Shown in pieces: positions 38,909 through 48,672 of a stretch of DNA of 53,238 bases. This stretch comes from Zoogloea dura (GTDB lineage Bacteria; Pseudomonadota; Gammaproteobacteria; Burkholderiales; Rhodocyclaceae). Made by a program: the position numbers and the translations under genes. A model generated the notes under the pieces. The model did no database searches, was not told the DNA's origin, and saw only the letters and a program-made list of their open reading frames with translations. Location: the NCBI RefSeq assembly GCF_012927165.1, contig NZ_JABBGA010000028.1:1-53238 (forward strand), written 5' to 3'. Positions within the stretch are counted from its first letter, which is position 1; each line of letters begins with the position of its first letter.

Positions 38909-41584
38909 ATGGCCGCGAATACGCAGAACACCCGGGCAGACATCGACGCTCAGGAAACCAAGGAATGGCTGGACGCTCTCGAAGGCGTCGTCGCGCAGGA
39001 GGGTGCCGAACGCGCCCACTTCCTGATCGAAAAGCTGATCGAGGCTGGCCGTGAGGAAGGGATCGACATCCCCTACTCCGCCAACACCCAGTACATCAAC
39101 ACCATTCCGGCCGACCAGCAGCCCAAGTACCCGGGCGATCCGGACATGGAGATCAAGCTCCATTCGTACATCCGCTGGAACGCCATGGCCATGGTCGTGC
39201 GCGCCAACAAGCACACCAACGTCGGCGGCCACATTGCCTCCTTCGCCTCCGCCGCTGCCCTCTATGACGTGGGCTTTTCGCATTTCTGGAAGAGCATCAA
39301 CCACGACACCGGCGGCGACCTGATCTTCTTCCAGGGCCACTCCGTGCCCGGCGTATATTCGCGCGCCTACATGCTCGGCCGCCTCACCGACGACCAGATG
39401 GACAGCTTCCGTCAGGAGTCCGAGGGCCAGGGCATCTCCTCCTACCCGCACCCCTGGCTGATGCCGGACTTCTGGCAGTTCCCGACCGTGTCCATGGGCC
39501 TCGGCCCCCTGTGCGCGATCTACTCCGCCCGCTTCATGAAGTACCTTGCCAGCCGTGGCCTGATCGACGCCGCCAAGGCCGAGCAGCGCAAGGTCTGGGC
39601 CTTCCTGGGCGACGGCGAGACCGACGAGGTCGAATCCCTCGGCGCCATCGGCATGGCCGGCCGCGAGAAGCTGGACAACCTGATCTTCGTGATCAACTGC
39701 AACCTGCAGCGCCTGGACGGCCCGGTGCGCGGCAACGGCAAGATCATCCAGGAACTCGAAGCCGAGTTCCGCGGCGCCGGCTGGAACGTCATCAAGCTGA
39801 TCTGGGGCACCCACTGGGACGCCCTGTTCAACCGTGACAAGAAGGGCATCATGAAGAAACGCATGATGGAACTCTGTGACGGCGAATATCAGACCTTCAA
39901 GGCCAAGAACGGCGCCTACGTGCGCGAGCACTTCTTCAACACGCCCGAGCTGCGCGAGCTGGTGGCCGACTGGACCGACGACGAGGTGTGGAACCTCAAC
40001 CGCGGCGGCCACGACATCTTCAAGATCTTCACCGCCTACAACGCCGCCGTTAACCACAAGGGCGCCCCGACCCTGATCCTGGCCAAGACCATCAAGGGCT
40101 TCGGCATGGGCCAGTCCGGCGAGGCCATGAACATCTCCCACCAGCAGAAGAAGCTGGACATCGACTCGATCCGCCGCTTCCGCGACCGCTTCGGCATCCC
40201 GGTGCCCGACGACAAGCTGGCCGAGCTGCCCTACCTGCGCTTCCCGGAAGACTCCCCGGAATACAAGTACATGATGCAGCGCCGCGTCGACCTGGGCGGC
40301 TTCCTGCCCCAGCGCCGCCGCAAGGCCGAACCCCTGGCCGTACCGGGCCTGGACACCTTCGGTGCCCTGCTCAAGGCTTCCGGCGAAGGCCGTGAGCTGT
40401 CCACCACGATGGCCATCGTGCGCATCATGAACACCCTGCTCAAGGACAAGCAGATCGGCAAGAACATCGTCCCGATCGTGCCCGACGAGTCCCGCACCTT
40501 CGGCATGGAAGGCATGTTCCGCCAGTACGGCATCTGGAACCAGGAAGGCCAGAAGTACGTTCCCGAAGACCATGACCAGCTCATGTTCTACAAGGAAAGC
40601 CAGACCGGCCAGGTCCTGCAGGAAGGCATCAACGAAGCCGGCGCCATGGCCGACTGGATCGCTGCCGGCACCGCCTACAGCGTGCACGGCGTGCAGATGG
40701 TGCCCTTCTACATCTTCTATTCGATGTTCGGCATGCAGCGCACCATGGACCTGTGCTGGGCGGCAGCCGACCAGCGCACCCGCGGCTTCCTGATCGGTGG
40801 CACCGCCGGCCGCACCACGCTGAACGGCGAAGGCCTGCAGCACGAGGACGGCCACAGCCAGGTCATGGCCAACATGATCCCCAACTGCATCAGCTACGAC
40901 CCGACCTTCCAGTACGAAGTCGCCGTCATCGTGCAGGACGGCATGCGCCGCATGTTCGCCGAGCAGGAAGACGTCTACTACTACCTCACCGTGATGAACG
41001 AGAACTACGAGCACCCGGAAATGCCCGCCGGTGCCGAGTCCGACATCATCAAGGGGATGTACGCCTTCCGTAAGGGCGGCGAAGGTGCGCTGCGCGTCCA
41101 ACTGCTGGGCTCCGGCACCATCTTCAACGAAGTCATCGCTGCCGCCGACCTGCTCAAGAACGACTGGGGTGTCGAAGCCGACATCTGGGGCTGCCCGAGC
41201 TTCAACGAACTGGCCCGCGACGGTCAGGACGCCTCCCGCTGGAACCTGCTGCATCCGCTCGAAGCCCCGCGCAAGAGCCACGTGGAGCAGAAGCTCGAAG
41301 GCGCCGTCGGCCCGGTGGTTGCCGCCACCGACTACATCCGCCTGTTCTCCGAGCAGATCCGCCCCTACGTCAAGAACACCTACGTCACGCTGGGCACCGA
41401 CGGCTTCGGCCGCTCCGACACCCGCGAAAAGCTGCGCCACTTCTTCGAAGTGGATCGCCACTGGGTCACCCTGGCCGCCCTCAAGGCGCTGGCTGACGAA
41501 GGCAAGATCGAACGCGACAAGGTTGCCGCCGCACTGGTCAAGTACAAGCTCGACCCGTCCAAGCCCAACCCCATGTCCGTCTGA
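38909..41584 (+). CDS. aceE: Pyruvate dehydrogenase E1 component (homodimeric)
   Basis: Thiamine diphosphate-dependent decarboxylase that starts conversion of pyruvate to acetyl-CoA. The 891 residues include NVGGHIASFASAAALYDVGF, the GDGETDE ... NCNLQRLDGPV thiamine-magnesium motif, KTIKGFGMG and the C-terminal GTDGFGRSDTREKLRHFFEVD. GAGGAGACAAGACC precedes the ATG. It is the first gene of the operon, 20 bp before aceF. Confidence 0.97.
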   Translation: MAANTQNTRADIDAQETKEWLDALEGVVAQEGAERAHFLIEKLIEAGREEGIDIPYSANTQYINTIPADQQPKYPGDPDMEIKLHSYIRWNAMAMVVRANKHTNVGGHIASFASAAALYDVGFSHFWKSINHDTGGDLIFFQGHSVPGVYSRAYMLGRLTDDQMDSFRQESEGQGISSYPHPWLMPDFWQFPTVSMGLGPLCAIYSARFMKYLASRGLIDAAKAEQRKVWAFLGDGETDEVESLGAIGMAGREKLDNLIFVINCNLQRLDGPVRGNGKIIQELEAEFRGAGWNVIKLIWGTHWDALFNRDKKGIMKKRMMELCDGEYQTFKAKNGAYVREHFFNTPELRELVADWTDDEVWNLNRGGHDIFKIFTAYNAAVNHKGAPTLILAKTIKGFGMGQSGEAMNISHQQKKLDIDSIRRFRDRFGIPVPDDKLAELPYLRFPEDSPEYKYMMQRRVDLGGFLPQRRRKAEPLAVPGLDTFGALLKASGEGRELSTTMAIVRIMNTLLKDKQIGKNIVPIVPDESRTFGMEGMFRQYGIWNQEGQKYVPEDHDQLMFYKESQTGQVLQEGINEAGAMADWIAAGTAYSVHGVQMVPFYIFYSMFGMQRTMDLCWAAADQRTRGFLIGGTAGRTTLNGEGLQHEDGHSQVMANMIPNCISYDPTFQYEVAVIVQDGMRRMFAEQEDVYYYLTVMNENYEHPEMPAGAESDIIKGMYAFRKGGEGALRVQLLGSGTIFNEVIAAADLLKNDWGVEADIWGCPSFNELARDGQDASRWNLLHPLEAPRKSHVEQKLEGAVGPVVAATDYIRLFSEQIRPYVKNTYVTLGTDGFGRSDTREKLRHFFEVDRHWVTLAALKALADEGKIERDKVAAALVKYKLDPSKPNPMSV

Positions 41585-41604
41585 TTGCCCAGGAGACTGC
41601 AAAC

Positions 41605-43257
41605 ATGAGCCAACTCATCGAAGTAAAGGTTCCGGACATCGGCGATTTCGACCAGGTGCCGGTGATCGAACTGTTCGTCAAGGTCGGTGACACCATCAAG
41701 GTGGACGACGCCATCGCCACCCTCGAGTCCGACAAGGCCACCATGGACGTGCCCTCCTCGGCCGCCGGCGTGGTCAAGGAAGTGCTGATCAACCTCGGCG
41801 ACAAGGTTGCCGAAGGCACCGTGCTGATCCGCGTCGAAGCCGCTGGTGCCGCCGCCGCGGCCCCTGCTCCGGCAGCGGCTGCCCCCGCGCCCGCTGCAGC
41901 CGCACCGGCGCCGGCTCCGGCCGCTCCCGCAGCAGCCCCGGCCGCTGCCGGTGGTGGCATCGTCGAAGTGAAGGTGCCGGACATCGGCGACTTCTCCGAC
42001 GTGCCCGTCATCGAGCTGTTCGTGAAGGTCGGCGACAGCATCAAGGCCGAAGACGCCATCGCCACGCTCGAATCCGACAAGGCCACCATGGACGTCCCGT
42101 CCTCGGCCACCGGCATCGTCAAGGAAGTGCTGGTCCAGCTGGGCAGCAAAGTGTCCGAAGGCGCCGTGCTGATCCGCGTCGAGACCGGTGCCGGCGCAGC
42201 TGCCGCGCCCGCCCCGGCCGCCAGCGCTCCCGCCCCCGCTGCAGCCGCCCCCGTCGCGGCTCCGGCAGCGGCTCCGGTCGCTGCCGCACCGGCCGCGGCC
42301 GCTGCGCCCTCCGCCGTCACCCTCGGCGGCAAGGTGCACGCCAGCCCCTCGGTGCGCGCCTTTGCCCGCGAGCTCGGCGTCGATCTCGCCCAGGTCAAGG
42401 CCACCGGCCCGAAGAACCGCATCGTCCAGGCCGACGTCTCCGCCTTCGTCAAGGGCGCCATGAGCACCGGCGTCGTGCCGGGCAAGACCGTCGCCGCCGC
42501 GGCCGTCGGCAGCCTGGGTGGCGGGCTCGACCTGCTGCCGTGGCCGAAGGTCGACTTCTCCAAGTTCGGCGAAGTCGAAGTCAAGCCGCTGTCCCGCATC
42601 AAGAAGATCTCCGGCCAGAACCTCGCCCGCAACTGGGCGATGATCCCGGCGGTCACCTACCACGAAGACGCCGACATCACCGATCTGGAAGCCTTCCGCG
42701 TCCAGATGAACAAGGAGTTCGAGAAGTCCGGCAAGAAGCTCACCATGCTCGCCTTCATCATCAAGGCCTCGGTGCGCGCCCTGCAGGAATTCCCCGAGTT
42801 CAACACCTCGCTCGACGGTGACAACCTGGTCTACAAGAAGTACTTCAACATCGCCTTCGCGGCCGACACCCCCAATGGCCTGGTCGTCCCGGTCATCAAG
42901 GATGCCGACAAGAAGAGCGTGTTCGAGATCGCCGCAGAATCCGGCAACCTGGCCAAGCTGGCCCGTGACGGCAAGCTCAAGCCGGCCGACATGTCCGGCG
43001 CCTGCTTCACCATCTCCAGCCTTGGCGGCATCGGCGGCACCTACTTCGCGCCCATCGTCAATGCACCGGAAGTGGCCATCCTGGGTGTCAACAAGTCGGT
43101 GATGAAGCCGGTGTGGGACGGCAAGCAGTTTGTGCCGCGCCTCACCCTGCCCATGTCGCTGACCGCCGACCACCGCGTCATCGACGGCGCCCTGGCGACC
43201 CGCTTCAACGTGTACCTCGCCCAACTGCTGGCCGACTTCCGTCGGGTCATGCTCTAA
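41605..43257 (+). CDS. aceF: Dihydrolipoamide acetyltransferase, pyruvate dehydrogenase E2
   Basis: The 550-residue core subunit. It has two lipoyl domains (about 1-80 and 119-195), each with the lipoylated lysine in ESDKATMDVPSS; two long Ala/Pro linkers; a peripheral-subunit-binding domain (HASPSVRAFARELGVDLAQVKATG); and a catalytic domain ending in ADHRVIDGALATRF with the active-site histidine. AGGAGACTGC precedes the start. The lipoyl coding blocks share long identical tracts with lpdA. Confidence 0.97.
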   Translation: MSQLIEVKVPDIGDFDQVPVIELFVKVGDTIKVDDAIATLESDKATMDVPSSAAGVVKEVLINLGDKVAEGTVLIRVEAAGAAAAAPAPAAAAPAPAAAAPAPAPAAPAAAPAAAGGGIVEVKVPDIGDFSDVPVIELFVKVGDSIKAEDAIATLESDKATMDVPSSATGIVKEVLVQLGSKVSEGAVLIRVETGAGAAAAPAPAASAPAPAAAAPVAAPAAAPVAAAPAAAAAPSAVTLGGKVHASPSVRAFARELGVDLAQVKATGPKNRIVQADVSAFVKGAMSTGVVPGKTVAAAAVGSLGGGLDLLPWPKVDFSKFGEVEVKPLSRIKKISGQNLARNWAMIPAVTYHEDADITDLEAFRVQMNKEFEKSGKKLTMLAFIIKASVRALQEFPEFNTSLDGDNLVYKKYFNIAFAADTPNGLVVPVIKDADKKSVFEIAAESGNLAKLARDGKLKPADMSGACFTISSLGGIGGTYFAPIVNAPEVAILGVNKSVMKPVWDGKQFVPRLTLPMSLTADHRVIDGALATRFNVYLAQLLADFRRVML

Positions 43258-43267
43258 GGAGATCGCC

Positions 43268-45049
43268 ATGAGCCTCGTAGAAGTCAAGGTTCCGGACATC
43301 GGCGATTTTTCCGACGTGCCCGTCATCGAGCTGTTCGTGAAGGTCGGCGACACCATCAAGGTGGACGACGCCATCGCCACCCTCGAATCCGACAAGGCCA
43401 CCATGGACGTGCCGTCCTCGGCCGCCGGCGTGATCAAGGAAGTCAGGGTCGCCCTGGGTGACCGCGTCGGCGAAGGCAAGGTGCTGATCGTCGTCGAAGC
43501 GGACGGCGCGGGCGCCAGCCCCGCTCCCGCAGCGGCCGCAGCACCCGCCGCTGCAGCCGCACCCGCAGCAGCTGCGGTGGCCGCGCCGGCTGCCGCCAGC
43601 CATGGCGGTGCGGCCGATGTCGAGTACGACATGGTCGTCCTCGGTGCCGGCCCCGGCGGTTACTCCGCAGCCTTCCGCGCAGCCGATCTCGGTCTCAAGA
43701 CCGCCATCATCGAGCGCTACGCCACCCTTGGCGGCGTGTGCCTCAACGTGGGCTGCATCCCGTCCAAGGCCCTGCTGCACGTGGCTGCGGTGGTTGAAGA
43801 GGCCGAACACGTCTCCGTGGCCGGTGTCAGTTTCGCCAAGCCCAGCGTCGACGTGGACGCCCTGCGCGCCCACAAGGACAAGGTTGTCGGCAAGCTCACC
43901 GGCGGCCTCTCCGGCATGGCCAAGGGCCGCAAGGTGGACGTCATCCGCGGCTACGGCAGCTTCCTCGACCCGAACCACATCGAAGTCGAAGAAACCACCG
44001 GCTCCGCCCAGGACAAGACCGGCGTCAAGAAGGTGGTGAAGTTCAAGCAGTGCATCATTGCCGCAGGCAGTGCCGCGGTGCACCTGCCCTTCATCCCGCG
44101 TGATCCGCGCATCGTCGACTCCACCGGCGCGCTCGAGCTGCGCTTCGTGCCGGCCAAGATGCTCGTCATCGGCGGCGGCATCATCGGCCTGGAAATGGCC
44201 ACCGTCTATTCCACCCTCGGCGCCCGCGTCGACGTGGTGGAAATGATGGACGGCCTGATGCAAGGCCCCGACCGCGACGCCGTCAAGGTCTGGGAAAAGC
44301 AGAACGCCAGCCGCTTCGACAAGATCATGCTCAAGACCAAGACGGTCGGCGTCGAGGCCAAGGAAGACGGCCTCTACGTCACCTTCGAAGGTGAAGGCGT
44401 CTCGCCGGAGCCGGTCAAGTACGACATGATCCTGCAGTCTGCGGGCCGCGCGCCCAACGGCAAGAAGATCGGCGCCGAGAAGGCCGGCGTCATCGTCGGC
44501 GACCGCGGCTTCATCCCCGTGGATGCCCAGATGCGCACCAACGTGCCCCACATCTTCGCCATCGGCGACGTGGTCGGCCAGCCCATGCTCGCCCACAAGG
44601 CGGTGCATGAAGCCCACGTGGCGGCCGAAGTCGCGGCAGGTCACAAGGCCGCGTTTGATGCCACCGTGATCCCCGGCGTCGCCTACACCCATCCGGAAGT
44701 GGCATGGGTCGGCTACACCGAAGCCCAGGCCAAGGCCGAAGGCAAGAAGGTGGAAACCGCCAAGTTCCCGTGGGCAGCCAGCGGCCGCGCCATCGCCAAC
44801 GGCGCCGACTACGGCTTCACCAAGCTGATCTTCGACGCAGAGACCCACCGGGTCATCGGCGGCACCATCGTCGGCCCCTCCGCCGGCGACATGATCGGCG
44901 AAGTGTGCCTGGCCATCGAGATGGGCGCCGACGCAGTGGATATCGGCAAGACCATCCACCCCCACCCCACCCTCGGCGAGACGGTCGGCATGGCAGCAGA
45001 AGTCGCCCACGGCTCCTGCACCGACGTGCCCCCCGCCCGCAAGAAGTAA
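43268..45049 (+). CDS. lpdA: Dihydrolipoamide dehydrogenase with N-terminal lipoyl domain (E3)
   Basis: The 593-residue flavoenzyme that reoxidises lipoate. Unlike typical E3 it starts with a lipoyl domain (about 1-80, lysine in ESDKATMDVPSS) and an Ala-rich linker. After that come the FAD motif VVLGAGPGGYSAAFRAADLG (from about 120), the redox disulfide GGVCLNVGCIPSK, the NAD motif VIGGGIIGLEMATVYSTLG and the His-Glu site IHPHPTLGE. AAGGAGATCGCC precedes the ATG, 10 bp after aceF. Confidence 0.97.
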   Translation: MSLVEVKVPDIGDFSDVPVIELFVKVGDTIKVDDAIATLESDKATMDVPSSAAGVIKEVRVALGDRVGEGKVLIVVEADGAGASPAPAAAAAPAAAAAPAAAAVAAPAAASHGGAADVEYDMVVLGAGPGGYSAAFRAADLGLKTAIIERYATLGGVCLNVGCIPSKALLHVAAVVEEAEHVSVAGVSFAKPSVDVDALRAHKDKVVGKLTGGLSGMAKGRKVDVIRGYGSFLDPNHIEVEETTGSAQDKTGVKKVVKFKQCIIAAGSAAVHLPFIPRDPRIVDSTGALELRFVPAKMLVIGGGIIGLEMATVYSTLGARVDVVEMMDGLMQGPDRDAVKVWEKQNASRFDKIMLKTKTVGVEAKEDGLYVTFEGEGVSPEPVKYDMILQSAGRAPNGKKIGAEKAGVIVGDRGFIPVDAQMRTNVPHIFAIGDVVGQPMLAHKAVHEAHVAAEVAAGHKAAFDATVIPGVAYTHPEVAWVGYTEAQAKAEGKKVETAKFPWAASGRAIANGADYGFTKLIFDAETHRVIGGTIVGPSAGDMIGEVCLAIEMGADAVDIGKTIHPHPTLGETVGMAAEVAHGSCTDVPPARKK

Positions 45050-45081
45050 AAAACGTACCGAACCCTGTTGCAGCGTTGTTT

Positions 45082-45109
45082 CGGCGGCCGATTGGCCGCC
45101 GTTTTTTTT
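45082..45109 (+). terminator. Rho-independent terminator of the pdh operon
   Basis: CGGCGGCC, loop GATT, GGCCGCCG, then eight T, 32 bp after lpdA. Confidence 0.9.
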
Positions 45110-45202
45110 GCCCCGCGATGCACCGAGGCGACTTGCAGGAGGGGCGGCCTTTATGGACGACTTCAGTCGCCCACAAAGGCCGGGCAAAGCCCCCCACGCG
45201 AT

Positions 45203-46069
45203 CTACCTCAAGGGCAAATAGACATCCGTCACCAGCTCACCCTCCGGCGTATCCGGCAACAGGTTCACATAGTGGAAGAACAGCGGAAAATCCCGCAGCT
45301 CCTCACCGCTCTGCGGCAGCCAGTCCCGGTACAAGGGGTAGATGCTCTCCCCGATGCGCTGATGCGAACCCAGGTGGCGCACCCGCGCGCAACGCCCACC
45401 GGCCAGGCGCTTCGTCACCACGCCCTGCGGGTTGGCCGGCACCTCCGTCGCCACCTCGCCGCAGATATCAAAGCGGAACGAGGCCGGCTCGGTGGTATCG
45501 GGGTTGTCGTAGGCAATGCCAAAGGTCCGCACGCTACCCTTGGGCGACAGCCCGCTCGCCTTGCGCCACTCGATGAACTCCGCCACCGACCCATTCACGC
45601 CCTCCACCGGGCCACGGTGCTCCAGCACCGCCACCAGGGTGGATTCAAAATCGACAATCTCGACCTGCACTTTCAGTTTCCTTTCCGGTAAGCGGAAACG
45701 GTAACGCGTATGCCAGTCCTCCCAGTCCGGACTCCGCCGGAACGCCGACGGAGTACAACCAAAGGTATTGCGGAAGGCCCGCGAAAACGATTCCGGATTC
45801 TCAAAACCGGCCTCCAGCGCAATATCGATCACCTTGACGTCCCGACTGAAGACGAGCTGATGACTCGCCCGCCGCAAACGCAACAACAGGATGTAACGCG
45901 CCACGCTGACGCCGATGTAATCGGCAAACTGCCGATGAAAATGGAACCGGGAGAAATTGGCCACCTGGCTCAGCCGCTCCACGCTGAGCACCTCGCCAAG
46001 GTTCGCCTCGATATGGTCCAGCACCTTGTCGAATCGTGCCGCATAAGCCTGTGCCCGGGTATCTGCCAT
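45203..46069 (-). CDS. AraC-family regulator with GyrI-like ligand domain
   Basis: A 288-residue regulator. The N-terminal AraC HTH pair (about 8-108) has LSVERLSQVANFSRFHFHRQF and ALEAGFENPESFSRAFRNTFGCTPSAFR. The C-terminal half (about 130-288) resembles GyrI-like small-molecule binding domains, the arrangement of the Rob/SoxS-type group with a ligand domain. AGGAG precedes two adjacent ATGs, and the second (46069) has the better spacing. Regulated genes are not evident. Confidence 0.88.
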   Translation of the reverse strand: MADTRAQAYAARFDKVLDHIEANLGEVLSVERLSQVANFSRFHFHRQFADYIGVSVARYILLLRLRRASHQLVFSRDVKVIDIALEAGFENPESFSRAFRNTFGCTPSAFRRSPDWEDWHTRYRFRLPERKLKVQVEIVDFESTLVAVLEHRGPVEGVNGSVAEFIEWRKASGLSPKGSVRTFGIAYDNPDTTEPASFRFDICGEVATEVPANPQGVVTKRLAGGRCARVRHLGSHQRIGESIYPLYRDWLPQSGEELRDFPLFFHYVNLLPDTPEGELVTDVYLPLR

Positions 46070-46218
46070 CATGTCTCCTGAGTTCCGGGGCGCATCATGG
46101 CGGATACAGCCGGCCGGATCCTGACCGGAATTGCTCAATCATGGCGGAGGAACAGCCAGACCAGGGCCCGGCGCCCCATCACCGCAGCGCAGGCCCCGCG
46201 CCAGCCCCGCACAAGCCC

Positions 46219-47322
46219 CTATCTCGCCGCCAGCCCGGGCAACAGCGCCAGCGCATTGTCGCGCCGGATGGCCCGCAGGTCTGCCGGGCTCAAGCCCAGC
46301 GTGGTGAGGTCTTGCGCCGTCTCGGCCAACGGCACGAAGGGATTGTCGCTTCCCATCAGGATCTGCGACACCGGCACGATACTCGTGATCGCCGCCACCG
46401 CCGGCCTGTTGGCCGTACCCGCCAGATCAAAATGATGCCGCCGCAGCTCCCCCTCGATGCCCAGGGGCGCCAGCGCCGCAAGATTGGCCGGCCCATATTG
46501 CCTCATGCGCCCGATGATCATCGGCGTATTGCCGCCCGCATGGGTAAAGATGAAGCGGATCCTGCGATAACGGACAAAAGTGCCCGTGAACAGCATATTG
46601 GTGATCGCCCGGGCCGTATCCTGCGGAATCTCCGCCACCACCGGCACCACATCCGGCATCAAATTCCGGCAGCACAGCGGTGCCGTCGGGTGCACAAAGA
46701 CCACCGCGCCGCGCCGGTTCAATTCGGCGAACACCGCATCGTAATCCGGGTTGCCCAACCACTTGTCCCCGTAGCTGGTCATCAAACCGATGCCATCCGC
46801 CTTCAACACATCCAGCGAATACTCGATCTCCCGCAGGCTCGCCTCCTGATCCGGCAGCGGCAAGGCCGCAAACAAGCCAAAACGCCCCTTGAACCTGCGC
46901 CCCAGGTCGGCCGCATACTCATTTACCTGACGCGCCGTGCGGGCCGCAGCGACGCGGTCGCCAAACCACACCCCGGGCGTCGTCAATGACAGCACCGCCG
47001 TTGCCACATTGCTCGCATCCATCGCCGCGATCGCCTTCTCCGGCGACCAACTGAGCCAGGCCGGGCTTATCGCGCCCCCCCTCGCCCCCGCAATCCGGTC
47101 CCGGTACGCCTCCAGGTAAAACGGCGGGATGTGATGATGATGCACATCGATCAGCCCATCCCCCGCCGGCCCGGCCGCAAGCGGTGCCGACGTACACGCC
47201 GGCAACATCCCGGCCACTCCCAGGCCTGCCGCTCCGGCCAAAAAGCGGCGCCGGTGCAGGCCCTCCGGCCCCAGCCCACATGAACACGGCGCAAACGCGA
47301 TCTGCGGTGCATTGTCTTGCAT
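46219..47322 (-). CDS. Tat-exported amidohydrolase-2 family protein
   Basis: A 367-residue metal-dependent hydrolase of the ACMSD/amidohydrolase-2 type. Metal motifs are visible: DVHHHHIPP near the N-terminus, FVHPTAP in the middle, FTHAGGNTP and MGSDNPF late. The N-terminus has a twin-arginine signal HRRRFLAGAAG followed by LPAC, so it may be exported by Tat and lipidated. The substrate is unknown. It lies between the AraC regulator and the MFS gene, all leftward. Confidence 0.85.
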   Translation of the reverse strand: MQDNAPQIAFAPCSCGLGPEGLHRRRFLAGAAGLGVAGMLPACTSAPLAAGPAGDGLIDVHHHHIPPFYLEAYRDRIAGARGGAISPAWLSWSPEKAIAAMDASNVATAVLSLTTPGVWFGDRVAAARTARQVNEYAADLGRRFKGRFGLFAALPLPDQEASLREIEYSLDVLKADGIGLMTSYGDKWLGNPDYDAVFAELNRRGAVVFVHPTAPLCCRNLMPDVVPVVAEIPQDTARAITNMLFTGTFVRYRRIRFIFTHAGGNTPMIIGRMRQYGPANLAALAPLGIEGELRRHHFDLAGTANRPAVAAITSIVPVSQILMGSDNPFVPLAETAQDLTTLGLSPADLRAIRRDNALALLPGLAAR

Positions 47323-47365
47323 GGCGCTCCCTCCAGCGATGATGACGACCCACTGGGAATATAGG

Positions 47366-48571
47366 TTATGCCGATCGACACCTCACCCCGAACGCCGCCC
47401 CCGCCATCAGCGTGCAGAAGCCCACCACCGCCAGCCAACCGCCCTGCGCAAAGGCCAGGCTGCCGAGGGCCGAGCCGCTGGCCATGCCGATGAACATGGC
47501 GGTGAGCAGAATCGCATTGAGCCGGCTGCGGGCCGCAGGCTCCAGGCTGTAGATCAAGGATTGGTGAGCCACCAGCGTCGCCTGCACGCCAAAGTCAAAA
47601 CCCACCGTGGCAACGATCAGCAAACCCAGCCGGAAGGCCTCCGGCAGCTGGGCATCAAGGGCCATCGCGGCAAAGCTCAATGCCGTCAAGGCAGCGCCTG
47701 CACGCGTCACCCAGGCCGGGCCATGGCGATCGCTCAGGCGGCCAGCCAGCGGCGCGGCAAGCGCACCGGCTGCGCCGGCCAGGCCAAAGGCTCCGGCCGC
47801 AGCGCTACCCATCTGGTAACGCTGGAACAACATCACCGCCAGGGTGGACCAGAACGCGCTGAAGGCCACCGACAGCAAAGCCTGCGCCCAAGCCGCCCGG
47901 CGCAACGCCGGATAGCGCCGCCACAAACCCGCCATCGACTTCAGCAGCGCCGCATAGCCCAGCGTGGTGGTCGGTGCGAAGCCGGGCAGGCCGCGCCACA
48001 CCGCCAGCCCTATCGCCGCCACCGCCACCGCAGCCATAACGAAGACCGCACGCCAGTCAAACTGCTCGGCCACCCAACCACTCACCACGCGGGACAACAA
48101 AATCCCCAGCAGCAAACCCGTCATCACCGTACCGATGATGCGCCCGCGTTGCGCATCCGGCGCCAGCGTGGCCGCGGCCGGCACAATGTCCTGCGCCAGG
48201 GTCGCCGCGATGCCCACAAACAGGCTGGCCAGCATCAGCGTGCCGATACCGGGCGCCAGCCCGCAGGCCAGCAGGGCCAGGCTCAACACCACCGCCTTGA
48301 TGGCGATGAGCCTGCGTCGATCATGCCTGTCCCCCAGCGGCGCCAGGAACAAAATGCCCAGCGCGTAGCCCAGCTGCGTCAAAGTCGGGATCAGCCCCAC
48401 TTGTGCCGTGCTCACCCGCAGGCTCCCGGCGAGATTGCCCAGCAAAGGCTGGCTGTAATAGATCGACGCCACCGACAGACCGGCTCCCGTCGCCAGCAAC
48501 AGGACCAAAGAAGCGGGCATAGGGCCTGCCGGAGCGTGTGTTGCAGGGTGCGTCAGGCTTGGGGATGACAT
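47366..48571 (-). CDS. MFS transporter (12 TM, drug/sugar efflux type)
   Basis: A 401-residue inner-membrane protein with about 12 hydrophobic segments. The signature GYALGILFLAPLGDRHDRRRLI between TM2 and TM3 and the repeated half-domain GALAAPLAGRLSDRHGP are typical of the AraJ-like major facilitator group. The substrate cannot be predicted. It is divergent from a LysR regulator by about 100 bp, which probably controls it. Confidence 0.88.
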   Translation of the reverse strand: MSSPSLTHPATHAPAGPMPASLVLLLATGAGLSVASIYYSQPLLGNLAGSLRVSTAQVGLIPTLTQLGYALGILFLAPLGDRHDRRRLIAIKAVVLSLALLACGLAPGIGTLMLASLFVGIAATLAQDIVPAAATLAPDAQRGRIIGTVMTGLLLGILLSRVVSGWVAEQFDWRAVFVMAAVAVAAIGLAVWRGLPGFAPTTTLGYAALLKSMAGLWRRYPALRRAAWAQALLSVAFSAFWSTLAVMLFQRYQMGSAAAGAFGLAGAAGALAAPLAGRLSDRHGPAWVTRAGAALTALSFAAMALDAQLPEAFRLGLLIVATVGFDFGVQATLVAHQSLIYSLEPAARSRLNAILLTAMFIGMASGSALGSLAFAQGGWLAVVGFCTLMAGAAFGVRCRSA

Positions 48572-48672
48572 GAAAGGCCTCCAAAAGAATCAAATTACCC
48601 AGGCCTTCATTCTCCGGATACATGAAACACGTTGTAGTAGCCCCTCACGCACAACTGCTATACGCTCAACGC

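Noticed and set aside
38891-41602. A very long antisense open frame (about 900 codons) over aceE
   Set aside because: It mirrors aceE codon structure in a GC-rich gene, has a His/Val/Ala/Gly-rich composition with no domain, and no RBS. Similar antisense frames over alaS, proS, the phosphomannomutase, the lipoyl genes and the diguanylate cyclase were dropped for the same reason.
41848-43610. Ala/Pro-rich repeats in aceF and lpdA as possible mobile repeats
   Set aside because: They are in frame and encode the flexible linkers expected between lipoyl and catalytic domains.
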